Source of the DNA: Seison nebaliae
Taxonomy: Eukaryota; Rotifera; Pararotatoria; Seisonacea; Seisonidae
DNA length: 64,000 nucleotides
Reading direction: 5' to 3'
NCBI GenBank assembly: GCA_023231475.1
Contig: JALJEE010000748.1
Span: 1-64,000 of the forward strand
In this document: in pieces, positions 35,508 to 50,100 of the stretch
Layout of the letters: every line of letters begins with the position of its first letter
Numbering within the stretch: the stretch's first letter is position 1
Position numbers and translations under genes: made by a program
The notes under the pieces: model-generated
The model's input: only the letters and a program-made list of their open reading frames with translations
Told to the model about the DNA's origin: nothing
The model's database searches: none

Positions 35508-38500
35508 ATAATAAAAAGAAGAATAACAAGAACCAATTCCAATTTCCATCGTGGATGACTGTAGCCGTTTTATTGATTGACCAAATACAACGACATACGA
35601 TAACTCGGTTACGTCGGTCGTTCGCTCTCCAAATGGAACGTTGTAAAAATAGTGCTTATCGTCTTTGGTTGACATATAGTCCGAATATGGCGAAATTAAT
35701 TAGAAATTTCCCATTGACAAATGTAGCGAATGAACGTGGTCAAATCGTTGGTTGTCGTATGGCGGATTCATATTTGTATGGAATTGATTTTGGAACGATG
35801 TTCGCTTATCGTGGCGCTCTCCATAAACGAATTCCATTAGATGGTGTATCTGATGTTGATGTATCTCCTGCCGTTCCAATTCCGTTGAGGAAGAATGAAG
35901 AATCGAATGTTCACATTCCTCCCGAATCAACTCACGATACTGAAACACAAAGTTGTCATGCTGATGATGTGTATGATGAGATGAGAAAAGAGAATATGGA
36001 AATTGAAGAGTCAATGTTATATGAATTGATATTAGATGAAGAATCCACTGAAATGTTATTGAGATCATCCATTAAAATCATGAGATTTGAGAGGAAATCT
36101 TCCGATCTCCTTCAATCCGTTCTACGATTATTACTTCGATTAACTGCGACGAATATTGAGACAGCTGGAAAATTTATCGAATTAAATGGTATTAGTGAAT
36201 TGTTGAAATTGAAGAAAACGGTGGGATTTCTTGGTTGTATTCGTCTCATTATTCTCATCGTGAGAAATTGTATGGAAGATGATTTCCATTCATTAATTAA
36301 TATCGAACGTTTCGTTCGATTAATGTTCACTGCTGAACGTAATACTATTTCGAATACACCAATCGATTTACCAAATACAGAAAATCGAAGAAAACGAACA
36401 AATAGAAATGATCAATCGAATGATTCGAGTTTCGTTCGAACACCACTTTGTCTTCATCGTGCACATCTTCAAAGATATGATTTCATCGAAGATGAGAATA
36501 CAACACGATCAACATTACGAAGACGGAATGCGATGAAGAGAAAGAAAGATGATAAACCGGTTGATAATCGATATCAACCTGTCATTCGTCCATTAGATCA
36601 TTTTCTCGCTTTTCTCGCACCAGTTCTTTGTCGCAAATTACATGTCGTTTATCATGTCGTCACACAATTATTGAGAAATTCAAAAATTCGTTCATATGAC
36701 AGAAAAATTAATTTAGATCCATCCAAATTACCTGGACATTATTATCAGATTTTATCAGATACTACCGGAAATGAAACATACAAAACTCATCCACCTCTCT
36801 CAACACCTCTCAATGAATTACCAACACCAACAACAGCAACAACAACATCATCGTCAATACCTGCGGATGATTCAATGAATGGAAATGGTGGTGATGGTGG
36901 TAATGATAATGATGGAAATATGATGGAGAATGATAATCAGATGAAAGGAACATATTATTCGAAGCAACGAATTAAACATATTTTTGGTGATTGTTTACCA
37001 TTTAGTGGGAAGATTATTCGAGAACGACAAATCAATGGTAATACAACAGAACAACAACAATTATCGTCTTTGAAGAATTCGTCGATAATTCTGACGAAAG
37101 AATATCTTCAATATATTTATGAATTATTCTATACTTGTTGTCCAGAAGATATCACTCGATTACCACGAAAAGAGGCGACCGTCGAACCATCAATTCCACA
37201 ATCAGTTGCCAGTACTCTACAATTATGTACATGTCGATTACGACGTCAAGATACGATTGATAATATTAATCGATTATTCGCTTTCGTACAACCGGAAGCT
37301 CTCGAACAATTAATTCTCAATCGATTGAATGAAGTAGATAATATGGAAAATATGAAGAAAGTTTTCAATCCAATGAAATTATTAATCTCAACTCACCATC
37401 TTTCTAATGATCATACCATTATTCACGAAACAACGAAATTATTATTTGAACATCTCATTCTAATGAATGATCATCCATCAAATGAATATATTGTCAATCG
37501 ATCTGTTATTCTTCAAATGTTGGGCGAATTTGTTTATGCTTTCATTGACGCTTCTCAAATGATTCTTCCAAAATTATTACAAATTTCAAAAATGGATTCA
37601 ACTCTCATCGATCCCATTACTCTCCATACGAAAAGTCATTCATCGATGACGATTGTTTCATATATTTTGGAGAATGTTCTTCCCGATTGTCCTTCCACAT
37701 TGAAATTTTTATGTTTATTAACATCCGCTCCACATTCCAGTATTTCTATTCATTCAACTATCGTGAATGAAATTAAGAAAACTATACAACATATGGTGGA
37801 GGAGCCGGATTCGTTGAAGAAGTATCGAATCATCAAATCATTTTCTTATCTCATTTACGTGCTCATTTATGACAAATCACAAGTTCTCATGTCACATATA
37901 TGTCGAATGCATCTTCTTCTTATTATGTATCAGAAGAATATTCCCAATCTTTTATGTCTTCTTATATCTAAATTGAATATGGAATATCCACATGTATTAA
38001 GTGCTATTAATGTTCTCATTCTCACTGTGAATTTATTGACGAAAAGTGAATTGACTAATTTCGTTTATCGACAATTCTATTCAGATATATCTGATAATGA
38101 TATCGCTATTCTCACTAATCAGTTGACATTAAATTTACAAAGTCCATCACTTCCTAATAATGCTTCAACTCCCACTCATGTTCCAATCACAACAGCCACC
38201 ACATCTTTCAATAATAAAAGCGAAATAAAACGGAAACGAATGACTAGTAGGAAATTCGATTTCTCCAATTTCTCATCTACCAGTAAACAATCAGTTGATC
38301 CAAATGATTTATATCAATCACCAATTTTACAATCCAATAATCAACTCAACACTGTTATGATGAAATTAATGCAAACAAACAAACAATTTATGGATCGAAA
38401 TGAAATATTCACCGATGAATTAATCAAGAGAGATCTCGCCATTTCCATGAAAAGTAAAATAACAAGATCACGTCAAAGCAGAAATAATATGAATACCGTT

Positions 38501-41500
38501 CTTACAGGTTCGTCTTTTTTATTCTCATTATTCATCTTCTTTATTATCATTAATTCTATTTATATTTTTTCTAAATTATTATCTTCAAACAATTACATAT
38601 ACAGTATATTTCTGTTTCGTTGTCTGTTTTTCTCCATTTTTTTTTTCAAAAAAAATTTTAAGTAAAATTTCATTTATTTTTATCTTTTTCGAACGAGAGA
38701 GATTTATTCTTTCCTCATCCAATTTTTTCTTTTCAATAATTATAAGTAAAACTTCATTTATTTTTATCTTTTTCGATGATTATAATTTGGTCATGAAATA
38801 TTCTCGACAGAGACTTCCTTTTCTCATAGAACATTTTCTTTTCTTTTAATATAATTTTTTAAATATAAATCGAATTTATTTGTTGAGGAATAGCAAAAAA
38901 AAAAGAAAAAAAGAGTTTAGCATTCAAATCGTTTGATGGATTCTTTAGAATCGATAAGTCCAAAAAATAAAAGTCCTTGTGGTGTGTTAATGTTGACTCG
39001 TTTATAACCTTGTTTGTAATTGGTGGGAGTAGGTTGGGGAGTGATTGCATATTTCACTTCACCTGATAATGTCAAGATGGAAACGGCAGCAGCATCTGGA
39101 TCAATAACGATCACATCCTCCGAATTCAACATAGCCACTCCACAACTCATATCGGAAATATTATTATCCATATTATCATTCGTTCGATCACTCTCTTTTG
39201 ATAATGATCGATCGAATTGTTGTACTAAATCAACATCAGCAAAATGAGCATGACGTTTTCTTTGTTCATCATGATTATTATTATTGTTGTTGTTGTTCTT
39301 ATCTAGAGTTAGAGTTGATAGATTAAGACTAGAAGCGATACTAGCAGATTCCAAATATAAATTATGATCATCTACTTGTTCACATTCGTCGACTTGTTGA
39401 ATTTGTTTAGTTTGTGTTGAAACGTCAAATTCTTTTTGTTGTTCCTTCCTCGACATCGACGATGTTATTGTTGATGATTTAACAAGATCATGAATCATTC
39501 GAATATCTGTTTGTGATTCTTTCTCCAAAATGAAATTGTGAATCATTCGCCATCGATATAATTGTGTTCCTCTCTCATAATTGGTGGCTCGATCTTTCAT
39601 CTCCTTTTTCACTTCTTCAATTCTATTGGAATCAACTCTCGTTGGTGTTAATTCATTCTCATCACCATTACCATCATCATCATTACCATCATCATTATCA
39701 TCATTATGAAGTTGATGCCATTGACGTGGTCGACGTCGTTCTTTCTTTCCTTGATTATTTGTTGGAGGAAGTGATATAAGAGATATTTTATCTATTGGTT
39801 TCGACAAATTAGTTCGATCGTCATTTGATGAACATGGTGATAATCGACCGAATTCGATGGAATTACTAAGAAATGTCAAATGGAATTGGAATCCTGTATT
39901 CATATTCGATTCTTTTAATTCATTCCATAACGAGTTGTTGGACATTATATCAAATTTTTCCAAAATCTTCTTTTTCAATAATAATAATTCAACATCGTAA
40001 TTCTCGACGGCCAAATGAGCAAGAGAACAAGTTTGTTTCAATTCTTCTAAATGTCTTTCTACCAATTCCTTCTTTCGTATAATACTATTTCCATCTTCTC
40101 CATAATATTTGTGGAGTTGTTCAATGACTGCCGTTTCACTTTCTCGAATGATTTTCACATATTGTGAAGCAGATTCATGGATCTTATTTTCCGTTTGTAA
40201 CATATGTAATTGACAATCTTTCATGACCATCAAATAATTATTCAATTCATCCATCTCTTTCCTTCCACTATTCAATGCAGCCATTAATGTTGATCGATGT
40301 TGTTTGACTCCTTCATGGAAATCGAGTAATTCATGATCACTATGTTGAGTGAAAGTGCAAATGACACAGACACATTCATCACATCGTTCACAAAAGAATC
40401 GAACATTCTCTGATGGATGAATTGAACAAGTCGCCACACTTTCCATATTCAATTCATAAAAAGTGTGAGTGGCAGTAATACGAAGTGAACGATGTTGTTG
40501 AGAACATTGCTCACACATCAATTTATTACAATCCACACATTTACATGTGGCTAAATTATCGATCTTTTTTGTCTGACGACAAATATCGCAAAAGGATTTG
40601 GGAACGGTGGATCGTCGTTCTTCTCCTTTACGAATCATTTCCGTCAGATTTTTTATAACGAAATTATCTGGTAAAGCATTAACGCCTGATAATGGTATTT
40701 TGGTCTTTTGACGACAGAGTGGACAAGAGAAATCTTTCCCACCAAACTTATAAGAGGAATTGAAAGACTTTCGCGAATTTGAATATATTCCATTCTGGAG
40801 ATGTTCAAGAATACAAACCCCACAGAAACTGTGAAGACATGAAAGTGCTTTCGGATCTTTATATCGTTCCAAGCAGATTTTACATGTTAAGAATTCGTCA
40901 CTAATCTCTTGGGTGAGCGAACGAATGTTGATGGGGTGATTGGCAGTCATAGAAGAAATAGAAGGAAAAAAAATCGCCGTTCACAGACAGACACTCCAAA
41001 AGGTGAAATGATGAATGTGTGGGATAATGAGAGAATATGTGTGTGTGTGTGTGTATGAATTGAAATTGAAAAAATTTACCTATCGATATATCGATGTTCG
41101 TTAGGGGAGTGTGACGTTAATGATGATTTATCCTCGAACATTCAATCTCCCGAAATATTTTGATGATTGTAAATGTGTTTAATTCGACGGAGGCGATACA
41201 TAGTAGCAGATTGATTAGGCCGTTCTTGTTGTTGTTGTTGTTGTTGTTGAGGGAAATGTTAGAATAACAATAAATAAAAATAAATAATGAATCAGTTTGT
41301 TCTCGGACGAATTATTTCCCAAATTTCACTTCCCAATTATGATTGATTTTGGGAGAGATGAGAATCCATCATCATAATCATCGCTTCTTCTTTTCCTTTA
41401 TCCCTTTCAACTTTCTCCTCTGGAAGATGAAGGAACACAACATTAACTGTAATTCAATTCACTCTCCCAATCGAAGACTATTTTATTAATGAGGGAATGG

Positions 41501-44319
41501 TTGAGGAGAAGATTATTCTTCTCCAATTACACATTCCATTCTATTCCATTCAACCAATTCAACCAATTCAATCGTTCACATTCCAATCGCTTTCTTTTGT
41601 GTCTCTCTGTGTTTGTGTGTGTGTGTGTATTTTGTGTAATTGAGAGTGAGTGAAGGTCTTCTGGAACTAAATAAATTCATTTTATTGATCATTTCCACAG
41701 AACTATAATTCATTATGCATTTCCTTCTCCATCTTCTCTATTTCCTAATCTTCACATTTATCTCTTTATCTTTTTTTTCTCTTTTTTTTTTAAATATTAT
41801 TTATATACTCTCAATGTTGTTGTTGTTGTTGTTGTTGGTTGATTGGTGAATAATAATGTATAATTATTTTTTGTGCAGATATCAATGCAGTTTTCAATCC
41901 GAGAGAAAGTCGAAGAAGATTCTCCATCGGTTCTACGTCGTCGAGAGCAACGTTCAATATCGAGAATTATAATGACAGAGATAGAACGTATATTTTTCAA
42001 AGAGAAAATGCTTATGATGAATATCCGGAAACGGATAGTTCAAATTATTCCTCTACATCAGCTGATGGCAATGATGATGATGATGACGACGATGATGATG
42101 ACGATGATGATGATCGTATGGACTTGGATGATAGAGGAGAAAGTGAGAGCGACTTGGAAGAAGAACAATATGTATCGGAACATCCACATGAAAATAGAAG
42201 AGGAAGAGGGAGAGTAGTAGAAAGAATGAGATTTCCAGGTGACCGTGACAATCCTCGAGAATTGTTGTTCGTCGGCAATTTCTCCCAACGAATCTTATCG
42301 TCATCTGAACGATCATTTACTTCAATTTCATCTGATGGTTCGGCGAACACGGAGAATGATTCATCACAATCCTCCATTTCTGGAATATCGGACAATCATG
42401 AGAATCAGGAACAATTAGAACGTCTTCATAATTGTTATAATTTCACCGATTTCTTCGAAGGACCAATTCGTTTGACTTTCCTCACTGGATCCAATTTAAG
42501 TCTTCATGAAGTCGTTTATCAAATCAGAAATCAAGGTGGAATGTTAATGAATCGTTTGAATGATGGTGAAGGAGATGGTGAAGGAGATGAAGATGAAGAT
42601 CAAGAAATGGCTGAAGTTCATGATTCTGAAGATGATGATGATGATGATGATACACATTTGGAAAGTAGTGAAGGAAGTGATGATGGAGAAAGTAGTGACG
42701 ATGATGATGAAGACGAAGAGAATGATGAAGAAGATGATGATGATGAGGAAGAAGAAGAAACAGATCATCATTTATATAATAGTGGATTAATAGGTGCCGA
42801 TAGTTCCACCGATGATGATAATGATCATTTGAATCGGAATAATATTGATAATCGTCATACTGATGAACAAATGGAAGGAAATGAGAATGATGATGCCGAT
42901 TGGAATCATTTGGTTAATTTGGATTCGGTGCCAATGGAAGAATGTCCTCCAATACCAGATGATATAGAAGAGAATCATAATAGTAATAATTATCGATCAC
43001 AACAACATCCATTTCAATCCAATCAACAATCTCAACATCAGAGACCAATGATTGAAGATGATGAAGAAGTGCCGATATATGAAGTAATTGATGATGGACA
43101 TGATGATGATAATGGTAATGGAAATATTAGAAGAGATGAAGATGGTGAAGATTCCGATGCTCCAATTGGACAACCAATCGAAGAATTATATAGTGATATT
43201 GATGATGAGAATGATGAGAATTTGGAAGAGACAACTACTTGGTCATTAAATCCAACAGAATTCCTTAATCAAATGACTTCTGATAATTCATCAAATCATA
43301 TGGTATCATCATCATCTGATACGATCAATCCAACAAATAATAATAATAATAATAATAATAATGATCACATTTTCTCTGAAACATCAACAACAACGAGAAA
43401 TATTCTCGATTTCCTTAATGATAATAGTGAAGATAATGAAGTGAATAATAATGAGGATAATAATGAGAATAATGGAAATGCATCTGGTGATACGACAAGA
43501 GAACGTGAAATGTTAATTCATGTCATTGATGATTTATTGGATCCAGGAATGATGGAATTGGTTCTATCAGGAAATGGAGAAATTGTAGAAGATATCATTC
43601 CACATACACGACATAATGTTGGTGATGATGATAATGGGGCTGATTTTGGAATAAACGAAGATGACGAAGAAGATGATGATCAATTTTCAGAAGAAGATGA
43701 TGATGATACGATAAATGAACAAGATGATGAAGATGAGGAAGATAATGAAAATTCGGAAAGTGACAATTATTCGACACATAGTGAATCATCAAATATTATC
43801 ACGATCGATCCTCGAAATGATGATGACGAAACTTATGATTATGTAGATGAAGATATTAATCCCACAGACAACAATCAACGATATATAGGCGATATTGATG
43901 AACCGATTGAAACGACGTTACATTTCGATCCTCAAGAAGTTCCCACATGGAGTTCACGTCGTCATGATGAAATCTTTCGAGTTTTCCAATTAAATATGAT
44001 CAATCGTCGACGTCGAAGTAATGCTCGTCGATTATTGAATAGTCAAGGACCACCGATGGCACAAGCCTTACAAACTAATATGAATTCATTCAACACTCTT
44101 TATGATTTCTTTAACGATTCTCACACATATCGACCATATCGAACATTATTGAGATATGATGATCGTTTACGATCAAATATCGGTCTCTTAAATGGACATC
44201 GTCATAATCGTAATGGAAGAAGTAGTTTTATACGTTCTTCTCACACTTATTTTCGATTCGATGATGAGAATAATAATAATAATAATGGAAATGGAAATAA
44301 TAATAATAATAATAATGGA

Positions 44320-44356
<37 letters not shown>

Positions 44357-44358
44357 GA

Positions 44359-44392
<34 letters not shown>

Positions 44393-46449
44393 GAGGAAAT
44401 GGTCGTGGAAATATATTTTCACGTCGGAATATGTTGACACCATCATCGACTGGTGGAATGGTGATAACGGATGAAACGAATAATATGAAACAAACACAAT
44501 TCGAGAAACACATTTGGCCAGATAATGATGATGAGATTATTAACGAATTCGCTCAACCATTGACGGTGAATCATTCGATTTTATTAGAGACGTCATTGAA
44601 GAAATTGGAACGATGGCATTTTGGAGATCGAGAAGAGATTTCTGATGAGAAATTAGAGGAACGTAATCGACAGAAAGATGAATGGGGAAGTGAATTAATT
44701 AATGGATATATTAATGCTTTCAAATCACCATCAACCAGTTTAACAGCTGCACCAGGAACATTATCTGCACGAACATCACCAGGTGATGGTTTCTCCATTG
44801 AACATGTTGTGGGAAAGAATGGAAAAATGACTGATCGATATCGATTATGGGATTTGGAAGTGGAACGAATAAAATCGTCGAATGAGAAAACATTTTTCAT
44901 GGCGAACAAACCATTGAAGACAAGATCATTCCGTTATACGGCTGATGAATTTATTCCACCATTCCGAAATGGTTCAGCATCCAAAACGAATATTTGGATC
45001 GATTCTGATGATGATATTAGTGATAATGATCAAAATGATGATGAAATGGCAGTTGAACATACGATCGATGTGAATAATTATACATATCTTGTTTCTGATG
45101 AGAAATTGGAAAAAGGACATGAAACGACTGTGAAGAATTATTATGGATTATGGGCAACAAATGAAATTCTTCGTCCATTATTCAATTTCTTATTAAGAAA
45201 TAGTCCAAGAGATGGAACTTATATTCATTCGTCGTCATGGCAACGATGGAATGAAGCGAGTGCATTATTAGATGGAGCATCTGTTGTTGATGTTGTATCA
45301 ATTATGAGACAATTATTTTGTATTTCTATGACATATTATCATGTGGAAATGAAGAAGATTTTAGGGAATGGAAGAATATTTTGTGGGAAACGATTAGTGA
45401 ATTATAATAGAAAATCAAAAGATAAACGACAATCAAATGACAATATTTCTAATAACAAAACAACAATAACAACTACTACTACTACTACTACAACTACTAC
45501 CAATTCGACAACAACACGATCATCTACTATGTCTAATATTAGAACGGTGAATGTGCAACCAGCAATTGTAACGAATAGAAGAAGTACGAGAAATCGGAGA
45601 ACGAAATCGAAAAGTCAAACGATCAATTCAATTAAAAGCGATGTAGATATGAGTGAAGAAACGGAGAAGATTGTTGGAAGTTATATGACGATCGGACAAC
45701 GAGTTAGTGCGAGAAGAAATAGAGGAAATAAGATGTTGGAAACAACAGTGAAGACACCACCAACACCACGTGAAGTTCATTGGAGGAAGTTGTTGGATTT
45801 GAGATCGAATCAATATTTCTTCACTTATCTTTATTTTACGAGTAAATTTCCCAATGGGAATTCGGGTGAACGTTCTATGTCAACATATATGGAATCTTAT
45901 ATGCTCATGTCGAATAATTGGATGAAGAAATTCGAGAATGTGGACAGACGAAGAAAGGATCAAGAAGAATTCATGAGACGCTTCAAACAAAGTCAATTCT
46001 TCGTTGGTGATCAATTCGTAATGGATACAATCGGAATTAATATGGATGAAATGAAATCAGAAGATGAAGAAGGTAATCTCGATCTGATTATGGGCAAATA
46101 CTTCGAAGAACATCGGGCTGATGATGACGAAGATGAGGATCCATGTTCCGTCTCATTAGATGTCATACAATATCGTTGTGAAATATTTTATACGGAAGAA
46201 CAAAAATTATATCAATCACAAATCATTGAAGAAGGTAAAAGGAAAGTTATGGAAAAGAATCAAATTATTTCTAATGAATTAATCGATTCAAGTGAAAATG
46301 ATAAAAATAATCACAACAATAATAATAATAACAACAACAATAATAATAATAATAACAACAACAATAACAACAACAATAACAACAACAACAATAACAATAA
46401 TAACAATAACGAGAATAATAATGATGATGAAGAATTTCTTTCGAACAAC

Positions 46450-46521
<72 letters not shown>

Positions 46522-47136
46522 CAGAATAATAATAATAATAAGAATAAAGATGATGAAGAAGAAGAGAATGAGGAGGATGAAAATGAAGAGAATATAAAAG
46601 TTTTTGGTGAAACGACTTTAGATGATGAGGATGATGATAGTGAAAATGGAGGAAATGAAATGATGGATGTGAGTGAAATGGAAAATAAAGAAAATGAAAA
46701 TGAAACGAAGGAAGAAAAGAAAGAAGAAAAGAAAGAAGATGATGAGAAGAAAGAAGATGAAGATTATTTTATTTTCAATTATTTCGATCATTCTATCAAA
46801 GTTCCGAATATGGTTGATCGTTCATTTCTCGAAGCATTACCTACGGCTTTGTTGGACGACGTTCTAACACAAGTCAACGTATCATTACCATCAACCAAAG
46901 ATTACGTACCAACCAACATTACCACTACAGTAACATCAACGATTGCATCAATTACATCAGTAGAAGGAAGGACAACAACGTCAACTGATCAATCAGTCGT
47001 TCCTGCGTCGGAAGAAGATATGTCGAATATCATAAGACAGGAATTGAATGATTTTCTTATGGCCTTACCGTTACGTATATTGGAATTCGTTAATCGAAAT
47101 GAAAGAGATCAATCACTTCGAATACAGACTACTTCG

Positions 47137-47169
<33 letters not shown>

Positions 47170-50100
47170 TCCACCATCCCTCCTACTACTTCGACTACTT
47201 CAACGAATTTAGCAGAAATGACTCGATTAGTTAATTCGATGTCACATGAGACAACAACAACAACCATTCCATCAACAAACTCGTCAGCCACTGATCAACC
47301 CGAATGGTTTTTCCAACAAATATTGGATAGAATGGCAAATTCGGAAGCAAATATCTCTTCAACAACAACAACAACATCATTAGTTTCATTGTCGTCATTA
47401 GAAACGATAACAGCAACAACAACAACAAGACCACGAATTAATTTTATTAATAATGAAAATGAAAATTCTTCAAATCAAAATCAATCATCTCAATTATCAC
47501 AAGATTATGGTGATGTATTATTTGAAATAGCGAATCTTCCCATTCCCACAAGTAGAGTCATTCTCTCCGATTCAGAAACATCGATCGATTCTTTATCAAC
47601 ACGAATTCCTTTCCAAACAACAACAACAACAACATCATCTAACGGTTTACCAACAGGACCAATATCATCATCAACAACAACAACAACAACATTATCATCA
47701 TCATCGTCAACAGTTTCCTCAATAACAATGACGTCGTTGAATGCCGCTTTCCGTCAATGTAATGACACTTTCAGTGATGCCACTCAAGTGTTTGTGGATC
47801 GAACGATAAATTATTTGATAGAAACGACAGAAAATTTCATTGAAAATTTAATAGCGATTAATGGAACGTCATTCATTTCTACCATTAACGAAGTGATTAA
47901 TTCGATGACGACGGATTTGGCAAGTGGTGAGAATCGATTTTTAAATATTTTGGAACGTGTACAAAATCCGGAGCATAGTCTCGATGATTTGACACCAGAA
48001 GAACGACGTTTATTTGCTTCTGATATTTTGAATTTATGCAATCGATTATCAGAACATTTGAACGATAATTCTGATACTATTTCAGATGAAGGAAATCCTA
48101 GAGCAATTGTTTCATTAACATCTCTCGATCAACTCACATCAACATCAGGAAATGGTAGTCAACCATTCCGTATTACTTATCCATTCCGTAATGGAACATC
48201 ATCAATTATCACTTCAATTGATGGAACATCAACGAATAATCATCCAACTACTTCTTCCACTCTCATACCACCACCGTTATTTTTATTTTTTTGTTTAAAT
48301 TTTAAAATCTTTTTTTTTCTTTAGAGTATCGATGCCATTACCAAGAATTATTACATCAACACGACAACCAGTCGTATCACAACGACCAAGAGATACATCG
48401 ATGCCATGTGATTTCCTTCGAGATATGCCACAAGCATTACGTCGACAATTAATGGCTGATATGAGAACAGAAGATCTTCAATTCCTTCCATATGATTTGA
48501 GATTGGAAGCAGAATCTGTTATTGATCATGGTGGCGCTGGTGGCGGTGGTGGTGGTGCTGCTGCTGCTCAAGGATATCATGGTTTAATTTCATTCAAAAT
48601 TTTTATTAAATTTAATAAATTTATTTTTTTATTTTTTTACAATTCTTTAAACTCTTTCTCAGCTTTAGATCCTAACAACAACAATAATAATGGAGATGAT
48701 GGTGGTCATATGAGAAATGATCCCTCACAAGATCAACTTCATCGAATGAACGAGAATATGTTTCAGCAAGCACTATCACGAAATAATCGACAATATGTTC
48801 GTCGAGGTGATGGGATAGTTGGTGGACGATTAACACGACAAGTTGGTGGAAGTCGAGAATCTGGTGATCCGAGATATACATCATTAAATTTGAGAACATT
48901 ACGAAATACAATTATTGGAAATAATTATCCACAATTCAGTTTATGTATGTTCTTCTATTATAATTTATTACGATCACGAACATTTTATGCAAATGCTGAA
49001 CGACTCTTTCAGAAGACTCATAAATTTATTTCATTCGAAGATATTTATAATTTCTTAACACTCGTCGATGTTTCAGTACCGATTTCATCTGTTAATGAAA
49101 CATTGAAGACATATAATGGATCGCCATACACATATATCGATTCGAATTGGGGAATCTTTATATCCGACGTGCAAATTATGTTGCCATCAATCATTATGGA
49201 GAATATGAGATATACACGATCATTATTTGGAATTGATGGTGGTGGTGGTGGTGATGGTGGTGGTGATGATGGTGGTGATGATGATGATGGTGATATTGAT
49301 GGTGATGGTGATGGTGGTGATGGTGATGGACCTGGTGATGATAATCATCGAATTATTCCGTCTACAACATCCAATTCGATTGTATCATCAGCTGATAGAC
49401 GAGAAATCGCTCTCGAATTACGACGAGCAATGTTCACCACCACACAAACAGCAACAACAACAACAGTTACAGTAACAACGACAACAACAACGACAACAAC
49501 GAGAAATGAACCGGTTGTTATACCTGGACCTGTTGGGACGAATTTCGCAGAGAATGAGAATGAAAGAAGAATACGAAATGATTATGAAGAGAATTTCCGT
49601 CTCTACAATTGTGTCTTACCAATGTCTGATGTACTTACAACAGAACCACCACCAATATCAGATGAACTAGAATTAAATGAAGAGAATAATACGAGAATTG
49701 ATGAAGTTTTACAACAATTAAGACGAGAAATAACAGCAGCTGAAATAGTGAGAGAAGCAGATAATTTGAATTCAGCATTATCCAATGTTATCAATTCATT
49801 GGAAAGATGGCAAGATAACATCACAACGGTAGTGGACGCATTACAACCAGTTCCATTAGAATCACAAATATTATTTGGAGGTGAATCAACAAGACTTGGA
49901 GGAGGAATAATATCATCAACATCATCATCATCAAATCGTAATAGAAATCATCCAACACAAATTTCTGTTAATCAAACAACATTAACAAATTTAATTCATT
50001 CAACATCTAATCATCCAACAACAACAGGAGTAATAGCAAGAACAACAACAACATCATCATCGGCAGCAAGAACAAGAACAACAAATAGAATAAAACCATC

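Noticed and set aside
42560-42790. Met/Lys-rich and Asp/His-rich frames opposite or overlapping the HUWE1 acidic tract
   Set aside because: Out-of-frame readings of GAT/GAA trinucleotide repeats.
48582-48662. In-frame coding continuation through 48582-48662
   Set aside because: The 81 nt are T/A-rich with donor GTTTAA and acceptor TCTCAG, and encode a hydrophobic run unlike the flanks; treated as an intron.
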